This document shows positions 4,968-6,572 of a stretch of DNA of 6,572 bases, in pieces (position 1 is the stretch's first letter; the number at the start of each line of letters is the position of its first letter). Made by a program: the position numbers and the translations under genes. Source of the stretch: Hyphomicrobiales bacterium (GTDB taxonomy: Bacteria > Pseudomonadota > Alphaproteobacteria > Parvibaculales > Parvibaculaceae); contig JAATFR010000290.1 in NCBI GenBank assembly GCA_015655095.1, forward strand, positions 1-6,572, read 5' to 3'. The notes under the pieces were generated by a model. It was not told the DNA's origin. It saw nothing but the letters and a program-made list of their open reading frames with translations, and ran no database searches.

Positions 4968-6506
4968 ATGATCGACGAACGGACCCCGGTGCTGGTCGGC
5001 TGCGGCCAGCTTGTGCAGAAGGAAAAGGACGTTACGAAGGCAAGATCGCCGATCGATTTCATGGCTGACGCCGCAAGGCTCGCAGCAGACGACACCGGGC
5101 TGGGTGCGAGACTCTGGGACGTTGTTGATAATGTCACGGTCGTTCGCTTCATCACCGACAGTCCGGATTCAGGCCGTCTGCCCTTCGGCAAATACACCAA
5201 CGCCCCAAGGACGCTGTCAACCATTCTGGGTGCCCACCCGGCCCGGGGCTGCTACGGCCCGACGGGCGGCAACACGCCCCAGTTTCTCGTCAACATCACG
5301 GCGCAATCCATCGCCGACGGTGAAACCGAAGTCGCGCTGGTCGCGGGCTCGGAGTGTTTCGCGACCATGATGCGCGCGGTCAATCAGGGCATCATGCTGC
5401 CCTGGGGAGATGACCCGGAGGGAGCCCCGCGCATCGACCTCGGCACCGAAAAGCCGAGCGTCACGGACGTCGAGAAGAAGCACAAGCTGCAATATCCGGT
5501 GAACGCCTATCCGCTGATCGAGAACGCCATCCGGGCGCACAAAGGCCGCACGGCTGCGCAACACCAGCTTGAGCTTGGCCGCCTGATGGCGACCTTCACC
5601 GATGTCGCGGCGGCGCATCCGCAGGCCTGGTTTCCCGTCCGGCGCACGGCTGAGGAAATCGCCACGCCGGGCGACGACAACCGCTATGTCGGCTTTCCGT
5701 ATACGAAATACATGAATGCGATCATGCAGGTCGATCAGGCCGCCGCTATCGTCATGATGTCAGTGAAGAAAGCCCGGGAACTTGGCGTGAGCGAGGATAA
5801 ATGGGTGTTCCTGCACGGCTGTGCCGACGCCAATGACATCTGGTACATGAGCGAACGGCAGGATTTCCATTCATCGCCCGCGATCCGCGTCATGGGCAGA
5901 CAGGCGTTCGCGCAGGCCAGCTGGTCGGTTGGCGACATTGACTATATTGATCTTTATTCCTGTTTCCCGAGCGCGGTGCAGATCGGCCGCCAGGAACTGG
6001 GCATTGCGGAGGACGATCCGCGCCTTCTCACCGTCACCGGCGGCCTGCCGTATTTCGGCGGCGCGGGCAACGATTATGTCATGCACTCCATCGTCACCAT
6101 GATGGAGAAGCTGCGCGCGAAACCGGGAACAAAAGGCCTTGTCACCTCTAACGGCTGGTACATCACCAAACACGGCATCGGGCTCTATTCCACAGAACCA
6201 TTCAAGGGCAAATGGCAACGCGCGGACCCTGCCATCTATCAGGCGGAGCTCGATGCTGGCCCACGCGTAACCGTGGTTGAAAAACCCGACGGCCCGGCCA
6301 CCATCGAAACCTACACGGTTGTCCATGGCCGCAAGGGGCCTGACTTCGCCATTGTCTTCGGCCGCCTTGAAGATGGCAGCCGCTTCATCGCCCACACGCC
6401 CAACGATGAACTGACGCTGCATGACATGGTCGCCAACGAGCAGCTTGGCCGCAAGGGCAGGGTAAGTTCCAGCCAAAGCGGGTTGAACATTTTCACGCCG
6501 GAATGA
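4968..6506 (+). CDS. Thiolase-like protein with extra C-terminal domain (acetyl-CoA acetyltransferase family, TLP1-like)
   Basis: This 512-residue protein has the thiolase fold over roughly residues 1-410. Markers are TPVLVGCGQ (7-15), GPTGGNTPQFLVN (97-109), VALVAGSE (122-129), DIDYIDLYSCFPSAVQ (323-338), TGGLPYFGGAGN (357-368) and TSNGWYITKHGIG (393-405). A C-terminal domain of about 80-100 residues follows, beginning near 430. Length and layout recall mycobacterial thiolase-like protein type 1. Aligned by eye to CASG of true thiolases, the nucleophile position is Gly101. The GHP motif is replaced by GGAG and the C-terminal CxG by SNG; His402 and Cys332 remain. Ordinary thiolase chemistry is therefore doubtful, although CoA-ester binding is plausible. 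The ATG at 4968 was preferred because GGGAGGA ends five bases before it. The in-frame ATG at 4962 abuts that Shine-Dalgarno sequence and would add two residues. The natural substrate is unknown. Confidence 0.88.
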   Translation: MIDERTPVLVGCGQLVQKEKDVTKARSPIDFMADAARLAADDTGLGARLWDVVDNVTVVRFITDSPDSGRLPFGKYTNAPRTLSTILGAHPARGCYGPTGGNTPQFLVNITAQSIADGETEVALVAGSECFATMMRAVNQGIMLPWGDDPEGAPRIDLGTEKPSVTDVEKKHKLQYPVNAYPLIENAIRAHKGRTAAQHQLELGRLMATFTDVAAAHPQAWFPVRRTAEEIATPGDDNRYVGFPYTKYMNAIMQVDQAAAIVMMSVKKARELGVSEDKWVFLHGCADANDIWYMSERQDFHSSPAIRVMGRQAFAQASWSVGDIDYIDLYSCFPSAVQIGRQELGIAEDDPRLLTVTGGLPYFGGAGNDYVMHSIVTMMEKLRAKPGTKGLVTSNGWYITKHGIGLYSTEPFKGKWQRADPAIYQAELDAGPRVTVVEKPDGPATIETYTVVHGRKGPDFAIVFGRLEDGSRFIAHTPNDELTLHDMVANEQLGRKGRVSSSQSGLNIFTPE

Positions 6507-6572
6507 GAGGGCGCCGGATTGGCTCAAGCGATTTGCGGAAACTTCATCCTTTGTTGTGTCCTTACCGCTTGC

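Noticed and set aside
6507..6572. Final 66 bases after the thiolase-like gene
   Set aside because: No hairpin with a U-tract, promoter or gene start could be supported; too short to call.

Overview
The window looks like chromosomal DNA of an alphaproteobacterium. It is GC-rich, its proteins are of alphaproteobacterial type, and it carries a glnB-glnA pair behind a sigma-54 promoter, as in rhizobia and relatives. I cannot name the genus. Coding density is high, and I see no mobile element, phage gene, CRISPR array, tRNA or rRNA.

Layout. (1) Minus strand, 1-1264: glnB (PII signal protein) followed by glnA (type I glutamine synthetase, cut off by the left edge of the window). This is the nitrogen-assimilation operon. 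A near-consensus -24/-12 sigma-54 element at 1346-1360 drives it, and a nested inverted repeat lies at enhancer distance upstream. (2) Divergent plus-strand pair, 1615-3452: a fold-type I PLP aminotransferase of the YbdL/kynurenine-aminotransferase kind and a small alpha/beta-hydrolase (phospholipase/carboxylesterase family). The two overlap by ATGA and are probably translationally coupled. (3) 3453-4832: asd, encoding aspartate-semialdehyde dehydrogenase. It is preceded by what reads as a complete ribosome-mediated transcription attenuator: a 25-codon leader peptide with seven Thr codons, a 1:2 hairpin, a competing antiterminator, and a GC-rich hairpin followed by a U-rich tract. asd ends in its own strong intrinsic terminator. 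(4) 4968-6506: a thiolase-like protein with an extra C-terminal domain, resembling the mycobacterial thiolase-like protein type 1 family, in which the thiolase nucleophile cysteine appears to be missing. It probably has its own promoter.

How the parts fit together. glnB and glnA act in ammonium assimilation and its sensing. asd makes the branch-point intermediate for Lys, Met, Thr and Ile. The leader peptide suggests that asd transcription is tuned by charged tRNA-Thr, and perhaps by other aspartate-family tRNAs. The aminotransferase is also an amino-acid enzyme. The thiolase-like gene is functionally separate.

The main item of interest is the asd attenuator at about 3486-3662: a thrL-like device placed on a single asd gene rather than on a thrABC operon, with a possible leaderless or near-leaderless leader ORF. 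All structures were worked out by eye, without folding or database software.
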